Below are positions 26,253 through 34,622 of a DNA stretch of 64,000 nt, piece after piece. Source of the DNA: UBA6170 sp942491385 (lineage in GTDB: Bacteria; Chloroflexota; Anaerolineae; Anaerolineales; Anaerolineaceae). How positions within the stretch are numbered: position 1 is the first letter of the stretch; each line of letters starts with the position of its first letter. The translations under genes were made by a program, and so were the position numbers. Location of the stretch: assembly GCA_942491385.1 (NCBI GenBank), contig CALOAF010000005.1:124001-188000 (forward strand), in the 5' to 3' direction. Below the pieces are notes generated by a model that was given only the letters and a program-made list of their open reading frames with translations, made no database searches and was not told the origin of the DNA.

Positions 26253-27371
26253 TTAAGACCATTTCTCCGAATTCCATTTTCTGCCTTCATCCAACATTGC
26301 CAGGTAATTGCTTAAAGGCATGTAATTGACCACTGAGTTTCCAGTACCGAGCACATAGTGACCGCCAGGTGCACAAGCTTCCAGAATCTCCCGAGTTCGC
26401 TTTCGCACCTGTTCTTCGGTTCCCGAAGCTAGCAAATGCACATCCACGCCTCCGATAATAGCGATCTGATCTGCATATTGTTGGTAAGCCTGTTCCACTG
26501 GTAAAATTTTGTCCTCATAGCTGTGTTTCCCATCCACACCAATCGCGATCAAATCATCCATTAATTTATACATTTTTCCACAGGAATGTAACAGGAATAA
26601 TTTATCCGCCTGATGAACGCGATCCACGATTTTTTTCAGGGGTGGAATGAATTTTTCGCGCATTAATTTTGTTGAGATCATCGTACCAGTTGCATACCCC
26701 CAGTCATCTCCCATGAAGATGCCACCCACACCGGGTTCATCAATAATATCATCTACAACAGAAAAAACGAGTTCAGTCACTTTTGCTATCACGGCGTCAA
26801 CCAGTTCAGGTTGATCTGCCAATGCATAACTGAAAGGCACAAATCCCATCAACCAGGTGGTCCACTCAAAAATACCACCAGGAATCACCATCACTTTCAT
26901 GCCTGATGGAACCAGGGAAGACATACGTCGAACGGAAAGATTAATTTTTTCAATATCGCGAGGCCATGGATACTTGTAAAAATCATCCCAAGAACTAATG
27001 GGGCCTTCGTTATCGTTCGTCCAAATTCTTCTGCGGTCATCATTTTCCAATTGTTCACTTGATTCAAAATTTCTCAATCCTTCAAACGGAATAAAACTAA
27101 ATCCCCAAGCATAGTCCCAACCAGTTTTAAGACAAAAACGAATTACCTGACTTGCATAGCGATCCGCTAAATTTTTAAGGTCCGAGATTGAAGGATTTCT
27201 TTCAATCATCATTTCACCATAATAGTCAATTCCTTTTTCACCTAATAACTGACCAACTACTTCAAGATCGGCAAATAAATCCCCAAAAGGAACTGGTCCG
27301 GGATTTTTTGTTTTTATCGCTCTTTTGAAATTTTCAAAATTTGGCTGATGGTGGATGGAATGATTATTCAT
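26253..27371 (-). CDS. Uroporphyrinogen decarboxylase (URO-D) family protein, MtaA/methyltransferase-like
   Basis: A 372-residue soluble TIM-barrel protein. The C-terminal part reads FLLHSCGKMYKLMDDLIAIGVDGKHS, AIIGGVDVHLL and APGGHYVLGTGNSVVNYMPLSNY, which fits the URO-D superfamily branch of corrinoid-dependent methyltransferases and demethylases rather than true HemE. The HSCG Cys and nearby His are the usual zinc ligands of those methyltransferases. No corrinoid protein gene is adjacent. AAAGGA precedes the start at some distance. Substrate unknown. Confidence 0.85.
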   Translation of the reverse strand: MNNHSIHHQPNFENFKRAIKTKNPGPVPFGDLFADLEVVGQLLGEKGIDYYGEMMIERNPSISDLKNLADRYASQVIRFCLKTGWDYAWGFSFIPFEGLRNFESSEQLENDDRRRIWTNDNEGPISSWDDFYKYPWPRDIEKINLSVRRMSSLVPSGMKVMVIPGGIFEWTTWLMGFVPFSYALADQPELVDAVIAKVTELVFSVVDDIIDEPGVGGIFMGDDWGYATGTMISTKLMREKFIPPLKKIVDRVHQADKLFLLHSCGKMYKLMDDLIAIGVDGKHSYEDKILPVEQAYQQYADQIAIIGGVDVHLLASGTEEQVRKRTREILEACAPGGHYVLGTGNSVVNYMPLSNYLAMLDEGRKWNSEKWS

Positions 27372-27464
27372 AGAAAACGATATTCCTTTATTGAGGGAGG
27401 ATTACTTGAGAAACAGTGATGATCTTAAATGGTAAATAAGCTAATAAAATAATTATAATTTGAA

Positions 27465-27480
27465 TTGACAACGTTGACAA
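27465..27480. promoter_or_regulatory. Direct repeat with central CAACGTTG palindrome in divergent promoter region
   Basis: TTGACAACGTTGACAA contains two copies of TTGACAA and a central 8-bp palindrome. It lies between the divergent URO-D-family gene and the DUF1801 gene, about 94 bp from the former's start. It may be a promoter element or an operator; no -10 at proper spacing is clear. Confidence 0.3.
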
Positions 27481-27626
27481 TTATTTTTTCATGTTGATTT
27501 TTTTCTCTCAATCGTACAGCGTCTGCAAAATATCAAAATTTATATAACCTAATCTGTTTGTATTTGGATTAATTCATGCAATAATTCATGAGACCCTTTC
27601 AAATATAAATAGAAAAAGGAAATAAT

Positions 27627-28010
27627 ATGGAAAAGAATCCCTCCTATCAGACAATTGATGGGTATATTGATCAATACCCAGAGGATATTCAAAAAACCCT
27701 TCAAAAGATTAGGACAGTCATCAAGGAAGCTGCCCCACAGGCAACCGAAAAAATCAGTTACCAGATGCCCACCTTTTATCTGCACGGGAACCTGGTTCAT
27801 TTTGCGGTTTTTAAAAACCACATCGGTTTCTATCCGGTTCCCAGCGGGATCGAGAAATTCAAAGATGAATTAGCTCAATTCAAAGGCGGGAAAGGCTCGG
27901 TACAATTTCCTCTTGAAAAGCCAATGCCCTATGATCTCATCAGGCGTATTGTATTATTTCGTATGGAAGAAAATATTTTAAAGGCTGACCAACGAACCAG
28001 AAAAAAATGA
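27627..28010 (+). CDS. DUF1801 (YdhG-like) protein
   Basis: A 127-residue soluble protein of the DUF1801/YdhG family: YIDQYPEDIQKTLQKIRTVI, ISYQMPTF, HFAVFKNHIGFYPVPSGIEKF and VQFPLEKPMPYDLI. Relatives in Bacillus are linked to iron handling and are structurally frataxin-like. AAAAAGGA site. The GNAT acetyltransferase gene follows 23 bp downstream, probably in the same transcript. Confidence 0.88.
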   Translation: MEKNPSYQTIDGYIDQYPEDIQKTLQKIRTVIKEAAPQATEKISYQMPTFYLHGNLVHFAVFKNHIGFYPVPSGIEKFKDELAQFKGGKGSVQFPLEKPMPYDLIRRIVLFRMEENILKADQRTRKK

Positions 28011-28032
28011 AAAGAACAAAAGGAGAAAAACA

Positions 28033-28497
28033 ATGTCTCAAACCATTGTTCTACCCTACTCTTCAGAATTTGAACAAGATTGTGCTGATATCATTGCAGC
28101 TTTACCAGATTGGTTTGGCATACGAGAAGCAAATGCAACCTATTTGGAAAATTTGAACAAGTTTCCATCCTGGGTGGCGATGATCGAATCAAAAGTGGTG
28201 GGGGTTATCACGCTGGAAAATCCATTTCCCGGTTCTTATGAGATTCATTTCATGGCAGTTCATCCGAATTTTCATCGACAGGGAATCGGAAGTTTATTGG
28301 TAAAACGGGTTGAAGAAGAAGGCCGAAACAGTGATGGAAAGTGGTTACATGTGAAAACCTTGTCCTCATCTCAGCCAGATCTTAATTATGCCCACACACG
28401 GGCATTTTATTTTGCCCTGGGGTTCAGCCCTTTGTTTGAATCTGACTCCATTTGGGGACCAGCAAATCCAGCCTTCATTCTGATCAAGAACCTCTGA
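28033..28497 (+). CDS. GNAT family N-acetyltransferase
   Basis: A 154-residue acetyltransferase. The central strand and acetyl-CoA loop read IHFMAVHPNFHRQGIGSLLVKRVEEEG (the Q-x-x-G-x-G/A motif as RQGIGS), followed by FYFALGFSPLFE. The substrate is not evident. AAAAGGAG site; same transcript as the DUF1801 gene. Confidence 0.9.
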   Translation: MSQTIVLPYSSEFEQDCADIIAALPDWFGIREANATYLENLNKFPSWVAMIESKVVGVITLENPFPGSYEIHFMAVHPNFHRQGIGSLLVKRVEEEGRNSDGKWLHVKTLSSSQPDLNYAHTRAFYFALGFSPLFESDSIWGPANPAFILIKNL

Positions 28498-28627
28498 TCA
28501 ATCCAATTCGGAACGTCAATTCAATTCCAAAAAAAGCTTTTCCTGAAAAAATTTATTATACAATCAGGGTATCTGTAAACTCACCTTGTAGACTTGAACT
28601 GATCCATTAATCAGGAGGCGCTGTAAA

Positions 28628-29941
28628 ATGAATAATCCCCGCTTTAAGTCCTTCAATTATGCTATTGGGATGTTTGGTACTTCTATTCCCATCAATATGT
28701 TTAAGACCTATGCCGCGATTTTCTATGTAGATCGCCTGGGTCTGACAACCCTGCAACTCTCATCCATCCTATTCTGGTATGCCTTTATCGATGCAATCGA
28801 TAACCCGGTCTATGGTTTTCTATCCGATCGCACCCGCAGCCGTTGGGGACGACGGCGTCCCTGGTTGGTAATTGGGACTCCCCTACTGATATTATGTTTT
28901 ATTGCTTTTTACAGCACTCCTGCTTTTCTTTCAGGCAATTCATTATTTGCGTATGCCATGTTGTTTTATATTCTGACCGGGACACTCGACTCGGTCATCA
29001 ACGCCAATTATGGGGCTTTGTTTCCTGAATTATTCCGGACGGATGCCAGCCGGGCGAAAACGAATGCGCTGCGTCAGGCCTTCCAATTGGTGGCAATGAT
29101 CATCAGTATTGCACTCACCCCTATGGTGACCAGTGCCATTGGATATAGTAACACTGCCATTGTTTATGGCATTTTAGGCGGTGTGGTCATCCTATACATG
29201 TCATTCACCTCGAAGGAAGTTGAATTTCATGAGGACGAGGAGAAACCCAAATTCTGGGACAGTTTGAAAAGCTTGTTTACCAACCGTAAATTTTGGTTGG
29301 CAGGCTTTACCAACGCATTTTATAGCGCTGCCATGGCGTTGGTGCTGGCTTCTTTACCTTTCTTTGTGAAATATACCTTACAGATTCCGGATAATCAGTC
29401 CACTTTTCTGTTTGCATCGGTCCTGATCATTGCCATCGCCTGTGTGGTCGTATGGGCGAGATTGGTAAAGAAATATTCTTTGATTCCAGTCTGGCGGGTG
29501 GCGTTGGTTGCATTAGCGATTGCTTTCATCCCACTCTATTTTGCCAACTCACTGGCAACTGCCATCATTGGCAGCGCTCTGGTTGGATTTGGATTCGCTG
29601 GTGTGATTACAACCATGGACCTGATTGGTGCCAAGATCATGGATGAAGATACCAAGAAATATAATGTACGCAGGGAAGGCATCATCTCAAATGCTTTGGG
29701 TTTTATGAACCGCTTGAATGGCCTCTTCACCAGCTTCGCTTTCTACTTGATCTTCGTCATTTTTAAATTTGAGAGTGGTAATAACCCCGGACCGGATCCA
29801 GCCAACGCTTCCCGCTTTCTATTAACCGTATTCCCATTTGTGTTGATGGTGATCAGTTTTGGTTTCTCATTCTTCGTGAATTTTCCAAAAAATGATCCCA
29901 CGGAGCCAATGGTAGAGCTTCACCCGGCAGGAGATGCATAA
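28628..29941 (+). CDS. GPH-family (glycoside-pentoside-hexuronide) cation symporter
   Basis: A 437-residue transporter with 12 predicted helices. The N-terminal signature FYVDRLGL, then DAIDNPVYGFLSDRTRSRWGRRRPWLVIGTP, matches the GPH branch of the major facilitator superfamily (MelB/XynB/YagG type), with the Asp-containing helix that binds the coupling cation. It would import a sugar or glycoside together with Na+ or H+. AGGAGG site. First gene of a five-gene operon; its stop overlaps the esterase start by one base, so the two are translated together. Confidence 0.92.
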   Translation: MNNPRFKSFNYAIGMFGTSIPINMFKTYAAIFYVDRLGLTTLQLSSILFWYAFIDAIDNPVYGFLSDRTRSRWGRRRPWLVIGTPLLILCFIAFYSTPAFLSGNSLFAYAMLFYILTGTLDSVINANYGALFPELFRTDASRAKTNALRQAFQLVAMIISIALTPMVTSAIGYSNTAIVYGILGGVVILYMSFTSKEVEFHEDEEKPKFWDSLKSLFTNRKFWLAGFTNAFYSAAMALVLASLPFFVKYTLQIPDNQSTFLFASVLIIAIACVVVWARLVKKYSLIPVWRVALVALAIAFIPLYFANSLATAIIGSALVGFGFAGVITTMDLIGAKIMDEDTKKYNVRREGIISNALGFMNRLNGLFTSFAFYLIFVIFKFESGNNPGPDPANASRFLLTVFPFVLMVISFGFSFFVNFPKNDPTEPMVELHPAGDA

Positions 29942-30708
29942 TGGCACTCATTAGATTAGATCATGTTCCGGAAACGATCGGTGTGAATGTACCTGTCAAC
30001 ATTATTCTGCCTGATCCGGGAAAAATCAATGGTATCCCCGTTCGGGATCGAAAAGTATTATATCTTCTGCATGGACTCAGTGATGACGGCAGTGCCTGGC
30101 AACGCTTTTCTTCCATCGAAACCTATGCGAATGCCTATGGCCTGGTCGTGGTCATCCCATCCGCAGGTCGTAGTTTCTACACAAATCAACCGAACGGTCA
30201 GTCTTATTTTTCCTATCTGGTAGAAGAATTGCCCCAATATCTGGCCGATGTGTTCAATCTAACTCCTAAGCGGGAAGATACTTTCATTGCGGGCAACTCC
30301 ATGGGTGGTTATGGCGCATTTAAGGCAGCTTTCTTAAGACCTGATCTATTCAAAGCCGCAGCCAGTTTTTCCGGCGTATTATCGCTGGCAATTCTAAATA
30401 ATGCAGATGAACCCCGTCAAGCAGAATTTTTGCATTTATTTGGCGATTTTCAAGAATTACCAGGCAGCGAGCATGACCCCGCTGAATGGGTCAGGAATGC
30501 TGTGGAGCATAATATCCAACTTCCAGAACTTTATATTGCCTGTGGTAAACAGGATGATTTATATCCCTTGAGTGTATTTTTCCATAGAGCCTGTCAGGCA
30601 GCTAGATTCAACGTTCATTTTCATGATGAAGATGCTAGTCATGATTGGTTTTTCTGGGACAAGCAAATTCTACGCTTTTTAAATGAGGTTTTAGAACCTA
30701 CAGCGTAG
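29941..30708 (+). CDS. Esterase of the FrmB/EstA-type alpha/beta hydrolase family
   Basis: A 255-residue soluble esterase. YLLHGLSDDGSAWQR forms the oxyanion loop, GNSMGGYGAFK the nucleophile elbow (Ser near 120), CGKQDDLYPL the acid and EDASHDWFFWDKQI the His. These features match the putative esterase family containing S-formylglutathione hydrolase and acetyl-xylan/feruloyl esterases. No signal peptide, so it acts in the cytoplasm on an imported compound. The one-base overlap with the symporter gene implies shared function, such as removing acyl groups from an imported sugar (inference). Confidence 0.9.
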   Translation: MALIRLDHVPETIGVNVPVNIILPDPGKINGIPVRDRKVLYLLHGLSDDGSAWQRFSSIETYANAYGLVVVIPSAGRSFYTNQPNGQSYFSYLVEELPQYLADVFNLTPKREDTFIAGNSMGGYGAFKAAFLRPDLFKAAASFSGVLSLAILNNADEPRQAEFLHLFGDFQELPGSEHDPAEWVRNAVEHNIQLPELYIACGKQDDLYPLSVFFHRACQAARFNVHFHDEDASHDWFFWDKQILRFLNEVLEPTA

Positions 30709-30733
30709 AGTAGGATTTTTATTGGAGGGTACC

Positions 30734-32059
30734 ATGCCTGCTGAAGAAATAATCTCCATTGATGAATTTATCGAGCACTCAAAACAAAGCACCTATTTTA
30801 CATTGCCTTTTCATGTCGATCGTGGAACAGAATCAATTGAGATCAGATATCAGTATGCCCGATACGATCTGGAGGAAGTTCAAACTGAGGCCTTTCTCGC
30901 CAAAAATAAACCTGAGATTAATATCATTGATTTTGGTTTAGTTAGCCCGGATGGTGAACAGATCGGCATGTCAGGTTCTGATAAAACAACCTTCTTCGTC
31001 AGTGAAACACTGGTAACACCTGGATATAAACCTAGCCCCATTCTCCCGGGAGAGTGGAAAATACTGGTAGGTGCTTATAAGATCGAACCTGCAGGGGTTA
31101 AGGTTTTTTACGAAATTAAAATCACGGCTAAAAGTCTGCGCTTGTTAAAAGGGGACTTGCACACGCACACTTTCGCATCTGACGGTGTGCACAGCATGCA
31201 GGAGCTTGCCTGGAAAGCCAAACGAAATGGATTGGATTTTGTGGCCATCACCGACCATAACCAAATGGTTTCCAAAGCTGCTTTACCCCTGGTAGAAGGC
31301 ATCACTTTGATTCCGGGTGTGGAATGGACACATTACGATGGTCATTCCAATTTTCTGGGAGTCGATAAACCCTTTGATGGTTGTTTTGCCACCAATTCCT
31401 TGGAGGAGACACAGAAGATATTCTTAAGCGCGCATGAACGCGGGGCACTCATCACAATTAACCATCCATACGAAGAAGGTTGTGAATTTAAGTTTGATCT
31501 GGAAAAGCTGCATTTTGACTGTTTGGAAATCTGGAATGGGCCGATGCGGGAATCCAATCTGAAAGCTGTGGGATTATGGCAAGCGCTATTAACTGCCGGC
31601 AAGAAGATCCCGGCCTGTGCTGGCAGTGATTATCATCGTGATACTCCTTTCATCTTTTTAGGAGGTCCCACCACATGCGTCTTTTCTGAGTCAAATGGGG
31701 TCAGTGATATTCTGGCAGCCCTCAAAGCCGGGCATGCCTACTTCATCTTTGCACCCAATGGTCCCGAGTTGGAGATGACAGCTGGTGATGAAGCGATCAT
31801 GGGTGATAGTGTCTCCTGGAAAGATGTCGCTCAATTCAAGTTTAAATTGACTAATTTACTGGCTGGTGATAAGGTCAGGGTAGTAACCGCCACAGAAAGC
31901 CCTGTGGTTTGGGATGCGCCGCAAAATGGCAGCTTTGAAATGAATTTCAAGATGGAAAAACCTGGATTCGCCCGGGTAGAAGTGCTGCGGGCTTTCCTGC
32001 CCGGTTTGCCGCTCCTGCCTGCCTTAATTTCAAATCCAATTTATTTTGATGCAGACTAA
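30734..32059 (+). CDS. PHP-domain metal-dependent hydrolase (CehA/McbA-like)
   Basis: A 441-residue protein. ATG 30734 is chosen because GGAGGG lies 4 bases upstream; an in-frame TTG at 30722 is unlikely. An N-terminal beta-rich domain (about 1-130) precedes the PHP domain: GDLHTHTFASDGVHS (His-x-His metal site), AITDHNQM, IPGVEWTH, TINHPYE and AGSDYHRDTP. The last 100 residues form another beta domain. PHP proteins hydrolyse phosphate or carboxylic esters with two or three metals; this CehA/McbA branch includes carbaryl and carbamate ester hydrolases. It follows the esterase by 25 bp in the same operon. Confidence 0.9.
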   Translation: MPAEEIISIDEFIEHSKQSTYFTLPFHVDRGTESIEIRYQYARYDLEEVQTEAFLAKNKPEINIIDFGLVSPDGEQIGMSGSDKTTFFVSETLVTPGYKPSPILPGEWKILVGAYKIEPAGVKVFYEIKITAKSLRLLKGDLHTHTFASDGVHSMQELAWKAKRNGLDFVAITDHNQMVSKAALPLVEGITLIPGVEWTHYDGHSNFLGVDKPFDGCFATNSLEETQKIFLSAHERGALITINHPYEEGCEFKFDLEKLHFDCLEIWNGPMRESNLKAVGLWQALLTAGKKIPACAGSDYHRDTPFIFLGGPTTCVFSESNGVSDILAALKAGHAYFIFAPNGPELEMTAGDEAIMGDSVSWKDVAQFKFKLTNLLAGDKVRVVTATESPVVWDAPQNGSFEMNFKMEKPGFARVEVLRAFLPGLPLLPALISNPIYFDAD

Positions 32060-32078
32060 TCTTTTCTAAAGGAGTAAG

Positions 32079-33068
32079 ATGCTTGATCGCTTTCCGGTAG
32101 CATCCTCTTTATTATCCCCACAAGCAATTTCCAGCGAAGTTTTCCCTCAATTTGGATTAAGCACAAATGCGAAATGTGAATTTTTTTCAGGTGGCTTCAA
32201 TCACACCTATCGCATCACAGCAGAAAATGGCGTGGTCTACTATTTAAGAAGTTACCGAAAGAATTGGAGAACGCTGCCAGACATCCAGTATGAGTTGGAT
32301 GTACTCAACCACCTCAAAGAAAAGAACTTTCCGGCCGCAAAACCTGTCCCAACCCTGGAAAATCAATTTTACTGCCCGGTGAATGCTCCCGAAGGCATCC
32401 GGTATATTGCCCTGTTCACAGAAGCACCTGGTCATGAAATCTCATACGAGCATGAACCTGAAACAATCGCCAGGGAATATGGGCAGGCGGTTGCCAGCAT
32501 GCACAATGCGCTGGGTGACTTTCACAGCCCGCACCTGCGCTTTCAATTGGATCTGGATTTCTTTACTCAGCAACCATTGAAAACCATTGCTCCTTTCCTT
32601 CTGGATCGTCCAGAAGATTGGAACTTCGTGCAATCATTCGCGGCAACTTTGCGACAGAAAATTCTGGGTTTACCCCAAAGCTCATTAGAGCTGGGATTCT
32701 GTCATGGGGATTTGCAAGGATATCACGCCAATGTCTCCACCGACGGCACATTAACCTTTTTTGACTTTGACTGTGGAGGATATGGCTTTCGGGCTTATGA
32801 TCTGGCTGTATTTTTGTGGTGTTGCCGTTTGCAGGATGCGGTAGCTGCCCGTTGGGAACCCTTTCTGAATGGATATAAAGAGATGAGACCTCTAAATCCG
32901 ATTGACGAGAATGCCATTCCGCTTTTTGTATGTGCACGCTATCTCTGGCATATTGGGGTTCATACCCGGAATGCTCCTGATTGGGGGTTGGATTTCTTGA
33001 ACAAGGATTATTTCAAAGACCATCTGGGTAAATTAAAGAAAGCCCAGGAGGATTACCTGATAGAATAA
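32079..33068 (+). CDS. APH-family phosphotransferase
   Basis: A 329-residue kinase-like protein. The nucleotide-binding start SGGFNHTYRI is followed by the catalytic loop LGFCHGDLQGYHANVS (HxDxxxxN form) and metal site FFDFDCGGYGFRAYDLA. It resembles the Ser/Thr kinase RdoA-like and homoserine kinase-type branch of the APH family. Within this operon it may phosphorylate a sugar or sugar derivative made by the preceding enzymes, which the next gene's HAD phosphatase could then act on; this is inference. AAAGGAG site. Confidence 0.87.
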   Translation: MLDRFPVASSLLSPQAISSEVFPQFGLSTNAKCEFFSGGFNHTYRITAENGVVYYLRSYRKNWRTLPDIQYELDVLNHLKEKNFPAAKPVPTLENQFYCPVNAPEGIRYIALFTEAPGHEISYEHEPETIAREYGQAVASMHNALGDFHSPHLRFQLDLDFFTQQPLKTIAPFLLDRPEDWNFVQSFAATLRQKILGLPQSSLELGFCHGDLQGYHANVSTDGTLTFFDFDCGGYGFRAYDLAVFLWCCRLQDAVAARWEPFLNGYKEMRPLNPIDENAIPLFVCARYLWHIGVHTRNAPDWGLDFLNKDYFKDHLGKLKKAQEDYLIE

Positions 33069-33142
33069 TCAAACATCCAAGAATTATCTGGGTTTCAGAT
33101 CCAGGTTCCACAGACTCGGTTATAGAAAAAATTTCGTTGATT

Positions 33143-33808
33143 ATGCCAAATAAAACATTCTTCATTGATTGTGATGCAATCCTCTTTGATCTTGATGGGG
33201 TGTTAATTGACTCAACCACCTGCATCGAACGTCACTGGCGGGAATGGGCACAAAAACATAACATCGATATTATAAAAGTGCTTGAAAATGCCCATGGTGT
33301 ACGGACGATCGAGACCATTCAAAAAGTAGCCCCCCATTTGGATGCTGAAAAAGAAGCATCTTCCTTTACAGCACTCGAGATCCTGGATACAGAAGGTGTG
33401 TTAGCCATCCCGGGTGCAAAAGCGTTGATGAGTCAACTTCCACCTGATCAATGGGCGATTGTTACCTCCGGCGGATATGAATTGGTGCAGGCACGCTTGA
33501 ATAGCGCTGGGTTACCCATACCGAAATTCATAATCTCAGCGGATGATGTCACACATGGAAAACCTTCCCCAGAACCCTATCTGACCGCTGCAAAGAACTT
33601 AGGGATTACTCCGCAGGGCTGTATTGTTGTGGAAGATTCTCCCATCGGCGTGAAAGCCGGAAAAGCAGCTGGCATGAAGGTCATTGGGGTCACTTCTACA
33701 CATTCCGGAAATGAATTAAACGATGCTGGCACCAATTTTCTAGTTGAACGCCTGGAGGATATTAGTATTCATCCAGATGCAACCAGCTTGAGGATTATTC
33801 TAAATTGA
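33143..33808 (+). CDS. HAD-superfamily sugar-phosphatase / beta-phosphoglucomutase-like protein
   Basis: A 221-residue HAD hydrolase. Motif I ILFDLDGVLIDST, motif II VTSGG, motif III Lys in GKPSPEPYLTA, and motif IV VVEDSPIGVKAG are intact, with a small helical cap after motif I. The GKPxPE signature and cap type fit 2-deoxyglucose-6-phosphatase and beta-phosphoglucomutase relatives. ATG 33143 is preferred to a TTG at 33137, though neither has a good ribosome site. Last gene of the operon that begins with the GPH symporter, 74 bp after the kinase gene. Confidence 0.88.
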   Translation: MPNKTFFIDCDAILFDLDGVLIDSTTCIERHWREWAQKHNIDIIKVLENAHGVRTIETIQKVAPHLDAEKEASSFTALEILDTEGVLAIPGAKALMSQLPPDQWAIVTSGGYELVQARLNSAGLPIPKFIISADDVTHGKPSPEPYLTAAKNLGITPQGCIVVEDSPIGVKAGKAAGMKVIGVTSTHSGNELNDAGTNFLVERLEDISIHPDATSLRIILN

Positions 33809-34145
33809 CAGGCTGCTAGGAACCTTCCATTTCCAGGGATCATCTTCCAATCAAATATTGACTAAAAAATATGATACTTTCTTTTTATCCATCATTTTCG
33901 ATATTATAGCGACTTTTTTTCGAATTTATAACCGTTTCCTAACCACTATTTCTTTTGCTGGGCATGCATCTTGCACCTAAATCTGCGAGTCAGTAAGTTT
34001 TTTCGACGTGCCCGGAAAACAATCAAATAAGCGAGTCCGGAGATTCAATCATGAGGAGGATGATTTTATAAACAAGGTGATTTTAATTTTTTAATGTCGT
34101 CAAATTTCAATTGTATTCAATCAAATCAATAGAAAGGGAAAAAAT
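33809..34145 (+). promoter_or_regulatory. 337-bp leader region upstream of the secreted-protein/signal-peptidase operon
   Basis: An unusual leader. A GC-richer patch (33958-34050) interrupts AT-rich flanks and contains repeated GCGAGTC (33985, 34033) and CCGG words (34014, 34040) that could pair. It ends in AATCAT-GAGGAGG-ATGATT (34049-34067), a 6-bp stem exposing a strong Shine-Dalgarno in its loop, directly followed by ATG ATT TTA TAA, a three-codon frame. The real gene starts 80 bp later with its own AAAGGG site. I could not match the region to a known riboswitch class; a structured 5' leader with a small upstream frame is possible. Confidence 0.35.
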
Positions 34146-34511
34146 ATGTTCAAAAAATCTTCACGTGTGTTGTTGGTAACTTTGTTACTGTTCGTATTGG
34201 CTGGATCTACCTATGCTTTTGCAGCTGAAAATACTGTTGCTGATTCCTATGCTGGAGACGGAGAAGGTGATATTAGTGGATATGATGTTACAAATATCCA
34301 TTACACAATTTCTGGTCCTAATATTACCTTTGTTACTTTCACATTAGATGCAGCTGCAAATAATGTACAAGCAGCTATTAGTACTTTATCCACTGCTGGC
34401 ACATTAGAAACATGTACGGAGACTGGTACCCCAAATGTGTGGACTTGTGGAATGAACACAACTGTGCCTATTGAGACAGCTGAATATTTACGAGTTGTAG
34501 CTTACGATTAG
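34146..34511 (+). CDS. Small secreted protein of signal-peptidase-associated type
   Basis: A 121-residue protein with a clear signal peptide (MFKKSSRVLLVTLLLFVLAG, cleavage likely after YAFA near residue 27). The mature part is Thr/Ser/Gly-rich and beta-predicted: VADSYAGDGEGDISGYDV, ITFVTFTLDAAANNVQA and a Cys pair (ETCTETGTPNVWTCG). Proteins of this kind, with the same VTFTLDAAA core, occur next to ER-type signal peptidases in Chloroflexota and Gram-positive bacteria (recalled, not searched). It lies about 110 bp upstream of such a peptidase. It is probably a secreted surface or matrix protein processed by that peptidase. Confidence 0.8.
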   Translation: MFKKSSRVLLVTLLLFVLAGSTYAFAAENTVADSYAGDGEGDISGYDVTNIHYTISGPNITFVTFTLDAAANNVQAAISTLSTAGTLETCTETGTPNVWTCGMNTTVPIETAEYLRVVAYD

Positions 34512-34582
34512 ATTGATTTTGGTTCCTGATGGGCATCATTCATTATTACCTTCAGGACCGGATCTCCAAAGATTCTGGTTGA

Positions 34583-34616
34583 GGCGGATTTCAAGAGCCA
34601 ATTCTTGAAATCCGCC
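34583..34616. promoter_or_regulatory. Strong hairpin directly upstream of the signal peptidase gene
   Basis: Perfect 14-base arms (34583-34596 and 34603-34616) with a 6-base loop. No T tract follows, so it is not a normal terminator. It ends 6 bases before the ATG at 34623 and covers the TTG at 34605, ruling that codon out as a start. It may separate high expression of the small secreted protein from low expression of the peptidase, as 3' stabilising hairpins do, or gate peptidase translation. Confidence 0.65.
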
Positions 34617-34622
34617 CAACGG

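Noticed and set aside
33950..34080. Known riboswitch (c-di-GMP type considered because an EAL protein follows)
   Set aside because: Conserved core bases of GEMM-type riboswitches are not found; only a generic structured-leader suggestion is kept.
34605..34622. TTG start for the signal peptidase
   Set aside because: It sits inside the perfect hairpin 34583-34616 and has no ribosome site.
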